Part shown: one piece after another, positions 24,441-34,178 of the stretch
Layout of the letters: the number at the start of each line of letters is the position of its first letter
Position numbering within the stretch: the stretch's first letter is position 1
NCBI GenBank assembly: GCA_020026225.1
Contig: JAHHQU010000001.1
Span: 1-64,000, forward strand
DNA from: Phocaeicola sp.
GTDB lineage: Bacteria; Bacteroidota; Bacteroidia; Bacteroidales; Bacteroidaceae
Length of the DNA: 64,000 nt
Direction: 5' to 3'
The notes under the pieces: generated by a model
What the model was told of the DNA's origin: nothing
Seen by the model: the letters and a program-made list of their open reading frames with translations, nothing else
The model's database searches: none
Position numbers and translations under genes: made by a program

Positions 24441-26873
24441 ATGAAAGTATTGAAATTCGGCGGAACCTCTGTAGGTACCGTCAACAATATGTTAAGCGTA
24501 AAGAAAATCGTCGAGTCTGTCGATGAACCAGTAATCGTAGTCGTTTCAGCGCTTGGCGGCATTACCGATAAACTGATTGAGACTTCTCGCATGGCTGCAG
24601 ATGGAGATTCATCGTATGAAAATGGAATGAAGAACATCGTGAACCGTCACATCGAAATGGTGTATACGGTCATTCCAGCCGGAAAAGAACGGGAAATCTT
24701 GTTGGACCAGGTCAATGAACTCCTCAGTGAGTTGAAGAATATTTTCCAGGGTATTTTTTTGATTCGTGATTTGTCTCCTAAAACCTCGGCGACCATTGTC
24801 AGCTATGGTGAACGTCTGTCGTCCATCATTGTAGCGGCTTTGATAGAGGGTGCCGTTTGGTTTGATTCCCGCAACTTCATCAAGACCGAAAAGAAGCATC
24901 AGAAAAATATTCTTGATTCGGAACTGACGGCTCGTCTGGTGTGCGAAAGTTTCCGTGAATTGCCGAAGGTGGCTCTGGTGCCTGGCTTCATCTCTACCGA
25001 TAAATATACCGGTGAAGTGACCAATTTGGGACGTGGAGGCTCGGATTATACCGCTTCCATCATTGCAGCGGCCTTGAATGCGGAATGTCTGGAAATCTGG
25101 ACTGATGTAGATGGATTCATGACAGCCGATCCGCGTGTCATCAACAATGCTTATCCCATCACCGAATTGAGCTATGTGGAGGCGATGGAACTTTGCAACT
25201 TTGGTGCAAAAGTGGTTTATCCGCCGACTATCTATCCGGTATGCCACAAGAATATACCTATCTTGATCAAGAATACGATGAATCCGGAAGCCCCGGGTAC
25301 CATCGTGAAGCGGGATGCCAATCATTTCTCTAAACCCATCAAAGGTATTTCATCCATCAACGATACTTGTTTGATAACCATGACCGGTCTCGGTATGGTG
25401 GGTGTCATCGGTGTCAACCACCGCATCTTCCGTGCTTTGGCAGAGAATGGTATCAGCGTCTTCTTGGTATCACAGGCTTCTTCTGAAAACTCAACCTCTA
25501 TCGGTGTGCGTAATGAGGATGCTGATGTGGCTTGTGAAGTTCTGAATGCCGAATTTGCCAAAGAAATAGAGATGGGAGAAATTTCTCCGATGATAGCTGA
25601 ACGCAATCTGGCTACCGTGGCCATTGTGGGTGAAAACATGAAACATACTCCAGGAGTGGCCGGCAAATTGTTTGGTACGTTGGGCAGAAATGGTATTAAT
25701 GTGATAGCATGTGCTCAAGGTGCTTCTGAAACGAATATTTCTTTCGTTATTGAAGCCGATTCGCTCCGAAAGACTTTGAATGTCATTCATGACTCTTTTT
25801 TCTTGTCTGAATATCAGGTGTTGAATCTTTTCATTTGCGGAGTCGGTACCGTAGGAAACAGTTTGATTCAGCAGATTCACGGTCAGCAGCAGAAGTTGAT
25901 GCAGGAGCGTGGCTTGAAACTGAATGTGGTAGGAATAGCCAACAGTCATCAGGCTATCTTCGACCGTGAGGGACTCGACTTGACCGATTACCGAAAGGAT
26001 TTGCAGGAAAAAGGATTTGCTTCCACTCCCGACAAGTTGAAGGATGAAATCGTCAATATGAATATCTTCAATTCGGTGTTTGTGGACTGTACCGCCAATG
26101 CTGTCATCGCCGGCTTGTATAAAGATCTTCTAAGTCATAACGTATCTGTAGTGGCTGCCAATAAGATAGCTGCTTCCTCCGATTATGAGAATTATGCGGA
26201 ACTCAAGCATATCGCTCGTCAGCGTGGAGTGAAGTTCTTGTTTGAAACCAATGTGGGCGCCGGTCTTCCGGTAATCAACACCATCAATGACTTGATTAAT
26301 AGCGGTGACAAGATTTTGAAGATTGAAGCGGTACTGAGTGGAACGTTGAACTTCATCTTCAATACACTGGATGCAGACATTCCTTTGAGTGAAACCATTC
26401 GTCTGGCCAAGGAAGGCGGTTATTCGGAACCCGATCCGCGTATTGATTTGAGCGGAAAGGATGTAATCCGCAAACTGGTGATTCTGGCCCGTGAGGCCGG
26501 TTACCGTCTGGAACAGGAGGATGTGGAAAAACATCTTTTTATTCCTGACAAATACTTTGAAGGAAGTCTGGAGGATTTCTGGAATACAATCGGGGAACTG
26601 GACGGTACGTTTGAAGAAAAACGCAAGCGACTGGAGGCGGAAGGAAAACGTTGGCGTTTCGTCGCTCGTTTTGAAAACGGAAAAGGTATGGTCGCTTTGG
26701 ATGAAATCTCTCGCAGTCATCCATTCTATAACTTGGAAGGAACCAATAACATCGTATTGTTGACTACCGAGCGTTACAATGAATATCCGATGCTGATTCA
26801 AGGATATGGAGCCGGTGCCAGTGTGACTGCAGCGGGAGTCTTCGCCGATATCATGAGTGTTGCCAATATTTAA
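24441..26873 (+). CDS. thrA: Bifunctional aspartokinase / homoserine dehydrogenase
   Basis: An 810-residue fusion catalysing the first and third steps of the aspartate pathway to threonine, methionine and isoleucine. The aspartokinase domain starts at KFGGTSVGT (residues 5-13) and includes GRGGSDYTASI. Two ACT regulatory domains follow (about 310-460, with GMVGVIGV and VAIVGENM). The homoserine dehydrogenase domain begins near residue 461 with the NAD(P) motif CGVGTVGNSL. VAANKIAASSDYENYAEL and GGYSEPDPRIDLSGKDV are its catalytic region. Feedback by Thr through the ACT domains is the family rule. A terminator follows directly, so the phosphoglycerate mutase and threonine synthase genes often adjacent in Bacteroides are absent here. 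Confidence 0.97.
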   Translation: MKVLKFGGTSVGTVNNMLSVKKIVESVDEPVIVVVSALGGITDKLIETSRMAADGDSSYENGMKNIVNRHIEMVYTVIPAGKEREILLDQVNELLSELKNIFQGIFLIRDLSPKTSATIVSYGERLSSIIVAALIEGAVWFDSRNFIKTEKKHQKNILDSELTARLVCESFRELPKVALVPGFISTDKYTGEVTNLGRGGSDYTASIIAAALNAECLEIWTDVDGFMTADPRVINNAYPITELSYVEAMELCNFGAKVVYPPTIYPVCHKNIPILIKNTMNPEAPGTIVKRDANHFSKPIKGISSINDTCLITMTGLGMVGVIGVNHRIFRALAENGISVFLVSQASSENSTSIGVRNEDADVACEVLNAEFAKEIEMGEISPMIAERNLATVAIVGENMKHTPGVAGKLFGTLGRNGINVIACAQGASETNISFVIEADSLRKTLNVIHDSFFLSEYQVLNLFICGVGTVGNSLIQQIHGQQQKLMQERGLKLNVVGIANSHQAIFDREGLDLTDYRKDLQEKGFASTPDKLKDEIVNMNIFNSVFVDCTANAVIAGLYKDLLSHNVSVVAANKIAASSDYENYAELKHIARQRGVKFLFETNVGAGLPVINTINDLINSGDKILKIEAVLSGTLNFIFNTLDADIPLSETIRLAKEGGYSEPDPRIDLSGKDVIRKLVILAREAGYRLEQEDVEKHLFIPDKYFEGSLEDFWNTIGELDGTFEEKRKRLEAEGKRWRFVARFENGKGMVALDEISRSHPFYNLEGTNNIVLLTTERYNEYPMLIQGYGAGASVTAAGVFADIMSVANI

Positions 26874-26976
26874 CCTGCATGGAGGATATGCCGGATTTCC
26901 TGATGCGATAAGGATACGGTCTGGGGCCGGTAAGGGGGAAGTGTAAAGGTGGCGTTCCCCTTCTTTCCAGACCAAT

Positions 26977-27023
26977 AAAAAAACGAACGAATACAATTTC
27001 CAAGCTGTATTCGTTCGTTTTTT
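26977..27023. terminator. Bidirectional terminator between thrA and the cytidylate-kinase-like gene
   Basis: A perfect 12-base stem (26984-26995 with 27006-27017) has seven A on its left and six T on its right, so it serves both convergent genes. Confidence 0.9.
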
Positions 27024-27063
27024 ATTGCTTCATCCTACACTGAATGATGCCCGTGTGGAATGA

Positions 27064-27696
27064 TTATTCCAAATTCAATTTCTTCTTTACAAATTCCTTG
27101 ATGAATGCTACCGTACCCTCGATTCCCAATACGGAAGAATCGATGCAGAGATGGTAGGTCTCTGCTGCTCCCCAAGTCTTGTAACTGTAATAATTGTAAT
27201 AAGAGGAACGTCTTTTATCGGCCTTCTTGATCAATTCTTCTGCTTCATCGGGAGTGATGCCATGCAGTTGAACCAAGTGGTCAATGCGTGCTTGTGGAGG
27301 AGCAGAGATGAAAATGTTTACGCAGCGAGGAAAATCTCGTAGAATATAGTCGGCACACCGACCGACAAACAGACAAGACTGTTTCTCTGCCAATTCACGG
27401 ATCACATCGCTTTGGATTTTGAAGAGCGAATCATTGCTCAGGTAGGAATTGAACGGATAAGCCCCCTCCGTGAGAAAAGGAATACGGGTACTGAGAAGTC
27501 CCCCTAAAATAGTTTTGGCAGCCTTTTCATCGGCCTCCTCGAAAAAATCGGTACATAATCCGCTTTCTTCCGAAGCCAGACGAATCAATTCTTTATCATA
27601 GAAAGCGATGTTCAAATCTTTCGCTAATTTTTCTCCAATTTCTTTTCCGCCACTACCGAATTGGCGTCCTAAATTTATCACATAGTGTTTGTTCAT
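27064..27696 (-). CDS. Cytidylate kinase-like family protein
   Basis: A 210-residue P-loop NMP-kinase-fold protein. The start at 27696 puts the phosphate-binding loop GRQFGSGGKEIGEKLA at residues 10-25. CLFVGRCADYILRD is the second conserved core strand, and RIDHLVQLHGITPDEAEELIKKADKRRSSYYNYY is the lid-like helix with paired Arg/Lys (given here in parts: HGITPDEAEEL, then ADKRRSSYYNYY). The family (AAA_26-type) is related to, but distinct from, Cmk; its true nucleotide is unknown. A longer frame exists upstream but would start in a region without coding character. Monocistronic by context. Confidence 0.85.
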   Translation of the reverse strand: MNKHYVINLGRQFGSGGKEIGEKLAKDLNIAFYDKELIRLASEESGLCTDFFEEADEKAAKTILGGLLSTRIPFLTEGAYPFNSYLSNDSLFKIQSDVIRELAEKQSCLFVGRCADYILRDFPRCVNIFISAPPQARIDHLVQLHGITPDEAEELIKKADKRRSSYYNYYSYKTWGAAETYHLCIDSSVLGIEGTVAFIKEFVKKKLNLE

Positions 27697-27897
27697 AAAA
27701 TATATCTTTATCGGTTGGTTATGTTGTTTGCAGCTTCTCGCCGGCTGCACTTTTAAAAGAGTAAAAATAGAGAATCCTTGTGACTTCACAAAATTTTTTG
27801 CAGCGTTTTATCGTTGAGAGTTCAACGCTTCCTATAAAAGATGTCTTATTTTCTCAGACTATCGTTTATAAAATGCCTGTTTCGGAAAAACTTTCTT

Positions 27898-27905
27898 TAC
27901 CTTTG
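27898..27905 (+). promoter_or_regulatory. -7 box of the S8 protease gene
   Basis: TACCTTTG matches TAnnTTTG, 20 bases upstream of ATG 27925. A good -33 TTTG at the right distance was not found. Confidence 0.5.
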
Positions 27906-27924
27906 CAAGAATTTAAAAACGAAT

Positions 27925-29298
27925 ATGAAAAAAGTACTGAAATATATTGTTATTGTGGGGATGCTATGGGGAACTGTAGCGATGCATGCCCAACGTAGTT
28001 ATCGATTTAGAGTGCAGTTTACAGATAAGTTTCCGACGGAATATTCCCTGGAACGTCCGCAGGAATTCCTTTCAAAACGAGCTTTGGAGAGAAGAAGCCG
28101 TCAAGGAATTCAGTTGGATTCTACCGATTTGCCGGTATGCAGGGCCTATATCCAAGAATTGGAACGTCAGGGTGGAAAATGTATCTTGACCAGCAAGTGG
28201 AACAATACGGCGATGATACAGACAGCCGATGAGGCTACGGCCCAACGTTTTCTGGAAAATAGATTTGTTCGTTCCGTCCGTAAGGTTTGGGTAAAACCTG
28301 ATACGGTATTCCCGCGTACAAAGGACAGAAAAAAAGAGGTCACAAACAAGACGTATCGCAAGACGCATTATTATGGAGTGGCGTCCGATCAGATACGCAT
28401 GCACTGTGGCGACAGCTTGCACATGGCTGGTTTCAAGGGACAAGGCATGCAGGTGGCTGTGATTGATGCAGGATTTTATAATGTGGATTTAATCAAACTC
28501 TTCAAGAAAACGAACATTTTGGGAACCCGTGATTTTGTAAATCCGAACTCAGACATTTATGCCGAACATGACCATGGATTGAAGGTGCTTTCCTGTATGG
28601 CTGCCCAAAAGCCGGATGTGATGGTGGGCACAGCTCCCGAGGCCGGGTATTGGCTGCTTCGCAGTGAAGACAATGATACCGAGCAGCTCTCGGAAGAAGA
28701 TTGTTGGGCGGCTGCCATCGAATTTGCCGACAGTGTGGGAGCGGATGTTGTCAATACCTCCCTTGGATATTATGAGTTTGATGACAAGAACGACAATTAT
28801 CTCTATCGGGAATTGGATGGGAAAACGGCGATGATCAGCATTTCGGCCGATATGGCTGGAAGAAAAGGTATGCTGGTGGTATGCAGTGCCGGAAATTCGG
28901 GTGTGGGTACCTGGAAGAAGGTGAGTCCTCCGGCCGATGCCGAACATGTTCTGACTGTGGGTGCCATCAACAATCAAGGCTTGAATGCGGCGTTCTCTTC
29001 AATGGGAAATACGGCAGACGGTCGGGTAAAACCTGATGTGATGGCAATTGGATTCATGTCGGCTGTAGCCAGTGGGGCTGGGGGAACCGCTTTCGGTAAC
29101 GGAACTTCTTTCTCTTCTCCGATCTTCTGTGGTTTGGCTACCTGCTTGTGGCAAGCTTGTCCCTGGCTGACTTCCGATGAGTTAATCCAATTGATTATCC
29201 GCTCTTCCGACCGGTATGAATACCCTGATAATATTTTTGGATATGGAATTCCTAATGTTTGGAAAGCATATAAAAAAGGGTTGGAAATGAAGAAATAA
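27925..29298 (+). CDS. Secreted subtilisin-family (S8) serine protease
   Basis: A 457-residue protein. ATG 27925 gives a Sec signal peptide (about residues 1-22, ending MHA-Q). A propeptide-like region to about 170 is followed by the catalytic domain: Asp181 in VAVIDAGF, His217 in AEHDHGLKV, oxyanion Asn324 in SAGNSG and Ser395 in GTSFSSP. The full triad is present, so it should be active. It lacks the long C-terminal domain that marks type IX secretion cargo, so it is probably periplasmic or released by another route. Two codons of spacer-like sequence and a 22-base gap separate it from xseA, so read-through into the exonuclease genes is possible. Confidence 0.92.
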   Translation: MKKVLKYIVIVGMLWGTVAMHAQRSYRFRVQFTDKFPTEYSLERPQEFLSKRALERRSRQGIQLDSTDLPVCRAYIQELERQGGKCILTSKWNNTAMIQTADEATAQRFLENRFVRSVRKVWVKPDTVFPRTKDRKKEVTNKTYRKTHYYGVASDQIRMHCGDSLHMAGFKGQGMQVAVIDAGFYNVDLIKLFKKTNILGTRDFVNPNSDIYAEHDHGLKVLSCMAAQKPDVMVGTAPEAGYWLLRSEDNDTEQLSEEDCWAAAIEFADSVGADVVNTSLGYYEFDDKNDNYLYRELDGKTAMISISADMAGRKGMLVVCSAGNSGVGTWKKVSPPADAEHVLTVGAINNQGLNAAFSSMGNTADGRVKPDVMAIGFMSAVASGAGGTAFGNGTSFSSPIFCGLATCLWQACPWLTSDELIQLIIRSSDRYEYPDNIFGYGIPNVWKAYKKGLEMKK

Positions 29299-29320
29299 TC
29301 CTTTGAAACAAAGGCAAGAT

Positions 29321-30628
29321 ATGGAAAATAAGGTATTCTCACTTTTTGAACTGAACGGATTGGTTCGTTCCAGTATCCGTGCTTGTTTGCCGGATGAATA
29401 TTGGGTGCAGGCCGAGTTGAGCGATGTACGTGCTAATTATTCAGGACATTGTTATCTGGAATTCGTTCAGAAAGACAGCCGTAGCAATGCATTGGTGGCT
29501 AAGGCTCGCGGCATTATATGGAGCAATGTGTTTGCTCGCTTGCGACCGTATTTTGAACGGGAGACGGGACAGGCCTTTGTCTCAGGCATCAAAGTGCTGG
29601 TAAAGGTGACGGTCGATTTCCATGAACAATACGGTTACTCGCTGACGGTGGTGGACATTGATCCTACGTATACGTTGGGAGATATGGCTCGCCGACGGAA
29701 GGAGATTCTTCAGCGCTTGGATGCCGAAGGAGTGCTGACTTTAAATAAAGAGCTGGAACTAGCAGTTCCCGCCCAGCGCATCGCTGTGATATCTTCGGCC
29801 ACGGCTGCTGGATATGGCGATTTCTGCAATCAGTTGCTGAACAATGAGTTCGGCTTTGTCTTTTATCCGAAATTATTCCCCGCCATTATGCAAGGGGATA
29901 AGGTAGAATCCTCTATCGTCGCAGCCTTGGAACGGATAAATCAGCAGATTGACCGTTGGGATGTGGTGGTGATTATCCGTGGTGGGGGTGCAACTTCTGA
30001 TTTGTCGGGCTTTGATGCGTATGATTTGGCTGCAAATTGTGCTCAATTCCCTTTGCCTATCATTACGGGTATTGGTCATGAACGCGATGATACGGTGCTG
30101 GATATGATTTCTCATACGCGTGTAAAGACGCCGACGGCCGCTGCGGAATTTCTGATAGCGAATGTACGTGCCACAGCGGAACGCTTGGAACTGTTTGCAG
30201 ATAAGGTGACTACGGTCATTCCCGAACGCTTGGCCCGTGAAAAGGAACGCTTGGACCGATGGGTGTCTCGTATTCCGGCACAGGTACAGATACGTGTGCA
30301 GCAGGAGGCCTTCCGACAGGAACGGTTGTATGGAAGGATGAAGATGGCGTGGCAGAACCGCCTGGTGAAAGAAACGTATCGGTTGCAGCTGTTGCCGAGA
30401 TTGACATCGGCTGTTACAGTCCGTTTGCAGAAAGAAAATCACCGGATGGAATTGCTGGAACAGCAGATAAAAGCCGCATCTCCCGAATTGTTGTTGAAAA
30501 AAGGGTATAGCATTACCTTGAAGAATGGAAAGGCAGTGACTGATGCGTCTCTTCTCCAACCGGGAGATGAAGTGGTGACTCGTGTGGCAACAGGCAGTTT
30601 TACCAGTATAGTTAAGAAAAATTCATAA
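29321..30628 (+). CDS. xseA: Exodeoxyribonuclease VII large subunit
   Basis: A 435-residue protein from ATG 29321. The N-terminal OB-fold (FELNGLVRSSIRACLPDEYWVQAEL) binds single-stranded DNA. The central domain carries the family motifs RIAVISSATAAGYGDF, VVIIRGGGATSDLSGFD and GIGHERDDTVLDMISH, whose conserved acidic and His residues form the nuclease site. The C-terminal region is helical and coiled, where small XseB subunits dock. It cleaves single-stranded DNA from both ends in repair. The xseB gene follows 12 bases later. Confidence 0.96.
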   Translation: MENKVFSLFELNGLVRSSIRACLPDEYWVQAELSDVRANYSGHCYLEFVQKDSRSNALVAKARGIIWSNVFARLRPYFERETGQAFVSGIKVLVKVTVDFHEQYGYSLTVVDIDPTYTLGDMARRRKEILQRLDAEGVLTLNKELELAVPAQRIAVISSATAAGYGDFCNQLLNNEFGFVFYPKLFPAIMQGDKVESSIVAALERINQQIDRWDVVVIIRGGGATSDLSGFDAYDLAANCAQFPLPIITGIGHERDDTVLDMISHTRVKTPTAAAEFLIANVRATAERLELFADKVTTVIPERLAREKERLDRWVSRIPAQVQIRVQQEAFRQERLYGRMKMAWQNRLVKETYRLQLLPRLTSAVTVRLQKENHRMELLEQQIKAASPELLLKKGYSITLKNGKAVTDASLLQPGDEVVTRVATGSFTSIVKKNS

Positions 30629-30640
30629 AGAAATAGATTT

Positions 30641-30847
30641 ATGGCAACAAAAAAAGAAACTTATTCCGAAGCGATGGGACGTTTGGAAAGTATTGTAGCT
30701 CGTATAGAAAGCAATGAACTGGACATTGATGAGTTGGGAGATAATCTGAAAGAAGCTCAGAAACTGATCAAGTTCTGCCGTGAAAAGTTGTATAAGGCAG
30801 ATGCGGAAATCAAAAAGATGCTGGACGAAGAATCAAGCAAAGAATAG
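30641..30847 (+). CDS. xseB: Exodeoxyribonuclease VII small subunit
   Basis: A 68-residue helical protein of normal length for XseB. The segment YSEAMGRLESIVARIESNELDIDEL (in parts: SEAMGRLESIV and ESNELDIDELGDNL) is the family core, followed by EAQKLIKFCREKLYKAD. Several copies bind the C-terminal coil of XseA and are needed for holoenzyme activity. It sits 12 bases after xseA and surely shares its transcript. Confidence 0.95.
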   Translation: MATKKETYSEAMGRLESIVARIESNELDIDELGDNLKEAQKLIKFCREKLYKADAEIKKMLDEESSKE

Positions 30848-30908
30848 TGTCGTTCGGGTAGACCGTTTGTCATCAAAAGTGTCATTAAGTTCGTTTTATT
30901 GGCTTAAA

Positions 30909-30940
30909 ATTGTTTTTTGTGATTATAAGTCTTATTTTTG
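30909..30940 (+). promoter_or_regulatory. ilvE promoter candidate
   Basis: TATTTTTG at 30933-30940 with an ATTG at 30909-30912 exactly 20 bases upstream fits the Bacteroides pattern apart from one -33 mismatch. It is 39 bases before ATG 30979. Confidence 0.55.
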
Positions 30941-30978
30941 CCAATAATGAAGACATTAACATATTAAATACAATTAAC

Positions 30979-31998
30979 ATGAAAGAAATTGATTGGTCCA
31001 ATCTGTCGTTCGGCTACATGCGTACAGATTACAACGTTCGTTGCTATTATCGCGACGGGAAATGGGGCGAATTGGAATTAAGCTCAGAAGAGACTTTAAA
31101 TATACACATGGCTGCAACTTGTTTGCATTATGGTCAGGAAGCTTTTGAAGGTATGAAGGCTTTCCGTGGAAAAGATGGAAAGATTCGTGTCTTTCGTCCT
31201 GAAGCCAATGCGGAACGTTTGCAGTCTACTTGCGACGGTATCATGATGCCGCAGTTGCCTACAGAAAAGTTCTGTGAGGCTATCAAAAAGGTGGTTTTGG
31301 CAAATGAACGTTTCATTCCTCCTTATGAAAGTGGTGCTTCTTTGTATATCCGTCCGCTGTTGATTGGTATTGGTGCTCAGGTAGGAGTTCATCCTACAAC
31401 CGAATACTTGTTCGTAGTATTCGTTACTCCTGTGGGACCTTACTTCAAGGGAGGATTCGCTACCAATCCGTATGTAATCATCCGTCAGTACGACCGTGCT
31501 GCTCCTCTGGGTACCGGTACGTTCAAGGTGGGTGGTAACTATGCTGCCAGCTTGCGTGCCAATAAGATGGCTCATGATGCAGGATATGCCAGTGAATTTT
31601 ATTTGGATGCCAAGGAAAAGAAGTACATCGACGAATGTGGTGCTGCCAATTTCTTCGGTATCAAGAATAATACCTACATTACTCCGAAATCTTCTTCTAT
31701 TCTTCCGTCTATCACCAATCGCAGTCTGATGCAGTTGGCTGAAGATTTGGGTATGAAAGTGGAAAGACGTCCTATTCCTGAAGAAGAATTGGATACATTC
31801 GAAGAAGCTGGTGCTTGTGGTACGGCTGCTGTAATCAGTCCGATAGAACGTATCGATGATTTGGAAAACAATAAATCGTATGTGATTTCTAAGGATGGCA
31901 AGCCAGGACCTGTCAGTGAAAAACTTTACAATAAGTTGCGTGCTATTCAGTACGGTGACGAACCTGATACACATGGATGGGTGATGATTCTGAATTGA
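30979..31998 (+). CDS. ilvE: Branched-chain amino acid aminotransferase
   Basis: A 339-residue PLP-dependent class IV aminotransferase interconverting Leu/Ile/Val and their 2-oxo acids with glutamate. The start at 30979 matches the usual N-terminus (MKEIDWSNLSFGYM). The PLP lysine is K183 in GTGTFKVGGNYAAS. EAFEGMKAFRG (55-65) and GACGTAAVISPI near the C-terminus are conserved around the substrate and cofactor phosphate. Length and motifs are normal. It is monocistronic, with its own promoter and a strong terminator. Confidence 0.95.
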   Translation: MKEIDWSNLSFGYMRTDYNVRCYYRDGKWGELELSSEETLNIHMAATCLHYGQEAFEGMKAFRGKDGKIRVFRPEANAERLQSTCDGIMMPQLPTEKFCEAIKKVVLANERFIPPYESGASLYIRPLLIGIGAQVGVHPTTEYLFVVFVTPVGPYFKGGFATNPYVIIRQYDRAAPLGTGTFKVGGNYAASLRANKMAHDAGYASEFYLDAKEKKYIDECGAANFFGIKNNTYITPKSSSILPSITNRSLMQLAEDLGMKVERRPIPEEELDTFEEAGACGTAAVISPIERIDDLENNKSYVISKDGKPGPVSEKLYNKLRAIQYGDEPDTHGWVMILN

Positions 31999-32023
31999 TT
32001 CATTGAATATCCGATTTGAATGG

Positions 32024-32072
32024 GCGGTATGCTTTAAAGGAAAAGTCTCCTTTACGGCATACCGCTTTTTTT
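32024..32072 (+). terminator. Terminator of ilvE
   Basis: A long stem, near-perfect over 17 bases (32024-32040 with 32049-32065), is followed by seven T. Confidence 0.92.
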
Positions 32073-32197
32073 ATGTTTGTCTGAGACGCTCTTCTATGTA
32101 TGCTTTGCAATTTATCTTGCATTAGATGGGGCAGATTATTTGGAGTTGTCAAGATAAAACTATAACTTGCAAAATCTTTGTATGATACGTGAAAACG

Positions 32198-33211
32198 ATG
32201 AATTACCTTAAACGCTATATATGGTTGCTCTTCGCAGCTTCTTTGCTTCTTTGATTGTATCCTGCTCAGAAAAAGAAGAAGAGGAGTTGTATGAAATGCT
32301 GTCGCCCGTCATCAGCCGGAGCACGGAACAAGGTATCGAAGGAATGGCCTTGGGATGTTACAGCGGATGGGAAGATGGCGGAAGACTCCTGTTTATGGAC
32401 TGCACCTCTGATTTCGGGTACAGCAATTTTCCTTGGGAAGGCTATAAGGATTTAGGAAACGGCAGTATGACTGCCTTTAATAGTGGCACGAACTTTTATG
32501 AATACGGTACCATACGCCGGTGTAATTCGTTCTTGCGGAAGGTTGTGGATGTTCCTTTTGTAGACGAAGCGAAGAAACGAAGTTTGATGGCGCAGATTCG
32601 CGTGATTCGTGCTTACCGGTACTTTGTGATGAACTGGCTGTATGGAGGAGTTCCTATCTTGTCGGATTCCGATCCTACCGATGAGGCTTTCTTGTTCCGT
32701 TCTTCAGAACAAGAAGTGCGTCAGTTTATCAAGGAGGAATTGGAAGCTTCCATTCCTGACTTGAAGAAAAAAGCCGTTCGAAGAGGACAGATTACCCAAG
32801 GAGCGGCACTGGCATTGAAAATGAGGGAGGCATTGTATTACGGTGACTGGTTGACGGCCAAAGAAGCGGCTGAAGAAATCATCGCCTCTGCTGTATATGA
32901 GTTGGAACCCAATTACAGCCGTCTTTTTCAAGTGGACGGTCAAACTGCGTACCTTGATTCACCGGGAACGAGGTGTGGAATTTGCCGGTGAAGGATTGCG
33001 CAGAGCAGATATCCTGCGTTGGAAGACAGCCGATGGAAAGATGGTGGCTGAAAAAGTCCTGAATGGATATTTGGAGCGGAGAGTGAGAACCGTAGAGGAA
33101 GGAGATGTTCCTGAACAGTGTGCTACCATGCGTACCAAGGCTTCTGGTAAGGAAGTGGTGCTGGAAAAGAGGGTGTTCAAACCGTATCACCGTTATTTCC
33201 CGATTGGATAG
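32198..33211 (+). pseudogene. Decayed SusD/RagB-like gene with internal deletion
   Basis: The first part (ATG 32221 to about 32935) encodes a SusD N-terminal half: lipobox-like LIVSCSEKE, SRSTEQGIEGMALGCYSG, AQIRVIRAYRYFVMNWLYGGVPIL and the TPR-like KMREALYYGD. Near 32930-32945 the homology jumps to a different frame. That frame carries the SusD C-terminal motif IHRERGVEFAGEGLRRADILRW and continues to 33211. About 150-250 residues of the middle are missing compared with normal SusD (450-600 residues). A second defect is likely in the signal peptide: ATG 32198 starts MNYLKRYIWLLFAASLLL and then hits a stop unless one T is added near 32255. No susC is adjacent. The gene is almost certainly dead. 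Confidence 0.85.
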
Positions 33212-33349
33212 ACCATTCTTTCAAGCCATTCCAACTTCAAACAAAATCCAGGCTCTTGACTCTGATTTTCCATGATTGATATGATAGGGCCTGCCGTAAG
33301 AGACTCTCTGAAAGCAGGCCCATATTGTGTGTTTGCAGGCAGATATTAT

Positions 33350-33380
33350 TTTGTGCTTCCAAGGATATTCTCTACCTTTG
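33350..33380 (+). promoter_or_regulatory. trmB promoter
   Basis: TTTG at 33350-33353, a 19-base gap, and TACCTTTG at 33373-33380 form a perfect Bacteroides consensus promoter. It supports ATG 33398 (17 bases downstream) as the start rather than an earlier in-frame ATG at 33272. Confidence 0.75.
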
Positions 33381-33397
33381 TAACCAAATCAATTTGT

Positions 33398-34156
33398 ATG
33401 GGAAAAGGAAAACTTGCTAAATTTGCAGATATGGCGGAATATCCGCATGTATTTGAATATCCGTGTTCAGTAGTTGACGAAGTGAACTTTGAAATGAAGG
33501 GCAACTGGAAACGTGACTTTTTTAAGAATGATAATCCGATTGTCTTGGAATTGGGATGCGGTAGAGGTGAGTATACGGTAGGCTTGGCCAGACGTTATCC
33601 TGAGAAGAATTTCATCGGGGTGGACATCAAGGGAGCTCGTATGTGGACGGGTGCGACCGATGCTTTGAACGAAGGCTTGAAAAATGTAGCTTTCTTGCGC
33701 ACGAACATTGAAATCATCGACCGATTCTTTGCTGCCGGTGAAGTGGATGAGATTTGGCTGACTTTCTCTGACCCGCAGATGAAAAAGGCTACGAAACGTC
33801 TGACCTCAACGTATTTCATGAACCGTTACCGTAAGTTTTTGGTTCCGGATGGATTGGTGCACTTGAAAACAGACAGTAACTTCATGTTTACTTACACGAA
33901 GTATATGATTGAAGAGAATCAATTGCCGGTGGAATTCATGACTGATGACTTGTATCATTCGGGTATGGATGATGAAATCTTGAGTATCCGTACGTATTAC
34001 GAACAGCAGTGGTTGGATCGTGGCTTGAACATCAAGTACATCTGTTTCCATCTGCCTCAAGAAGGAGAATTGGTGGAACCCGACGTGGAAATCGAATTGG
34101 ATAGCTATAGAAGCTATGATCGCCAGAAACGCAGTTCGTTGACAACTAGCAAATAA
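33398..34156 (+). CDS. trmB: tRNA (guanine-N7-)-methyltransferase
   Basis: A 252-residue SAM-dependent methyltransferase that makes m7G46 in tRNA. The SAM motif [20 protein letters not shown] sits at about residues 49-68, followed by [29 protein letters not shown] is the diagnostic TrmB active-site segment (PDPWPKKRH-type, here [11 protein letters not shown]). The start was chosen from the consensus promoter just upstream. mrp follows 22 bases later, probably in the same transcript. Confidence 0.94.
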   Translation: MGKGKLAKFADMAEYPHVFEYPCSVVDEVNFEMKGNWKRDFFKNDNPIVLELGCGRGEYTVGLARRYPEKNFIGVDIKGARMWTGATDALNEGLKNVAFLRTNIEIIDRFFAAGEVDEIWLTFSDPQMKKATKRLTSTYFMNRYRKFLVPDGLVHLKTDSNFMFTYTKYMIEENQLPVEFMTDDLYHSGMDDEILSIRTYYEQQWLDRGLNIKYICFHLPQEGELVEPDVEIELDSYRSYDRQKRSSLTTSK

Positions 34157-34178
34157 AAACTTGTAAAACATAACTAAC

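Noticed and set aside
26130..26996. 288-codon minus-strand frame over the thrA 3' end
   Set aside because: Antisense shadow of the homoserine dehydrogenase domain; residue composition is not protein-like.
31096..31974. 292-codon open frame on the minus strand of ilvE
   Set aside because: It is fully antisense to a well-conserved gene, has no recognisable domain and no promoter; such long antisense frames are common with this codon usage.
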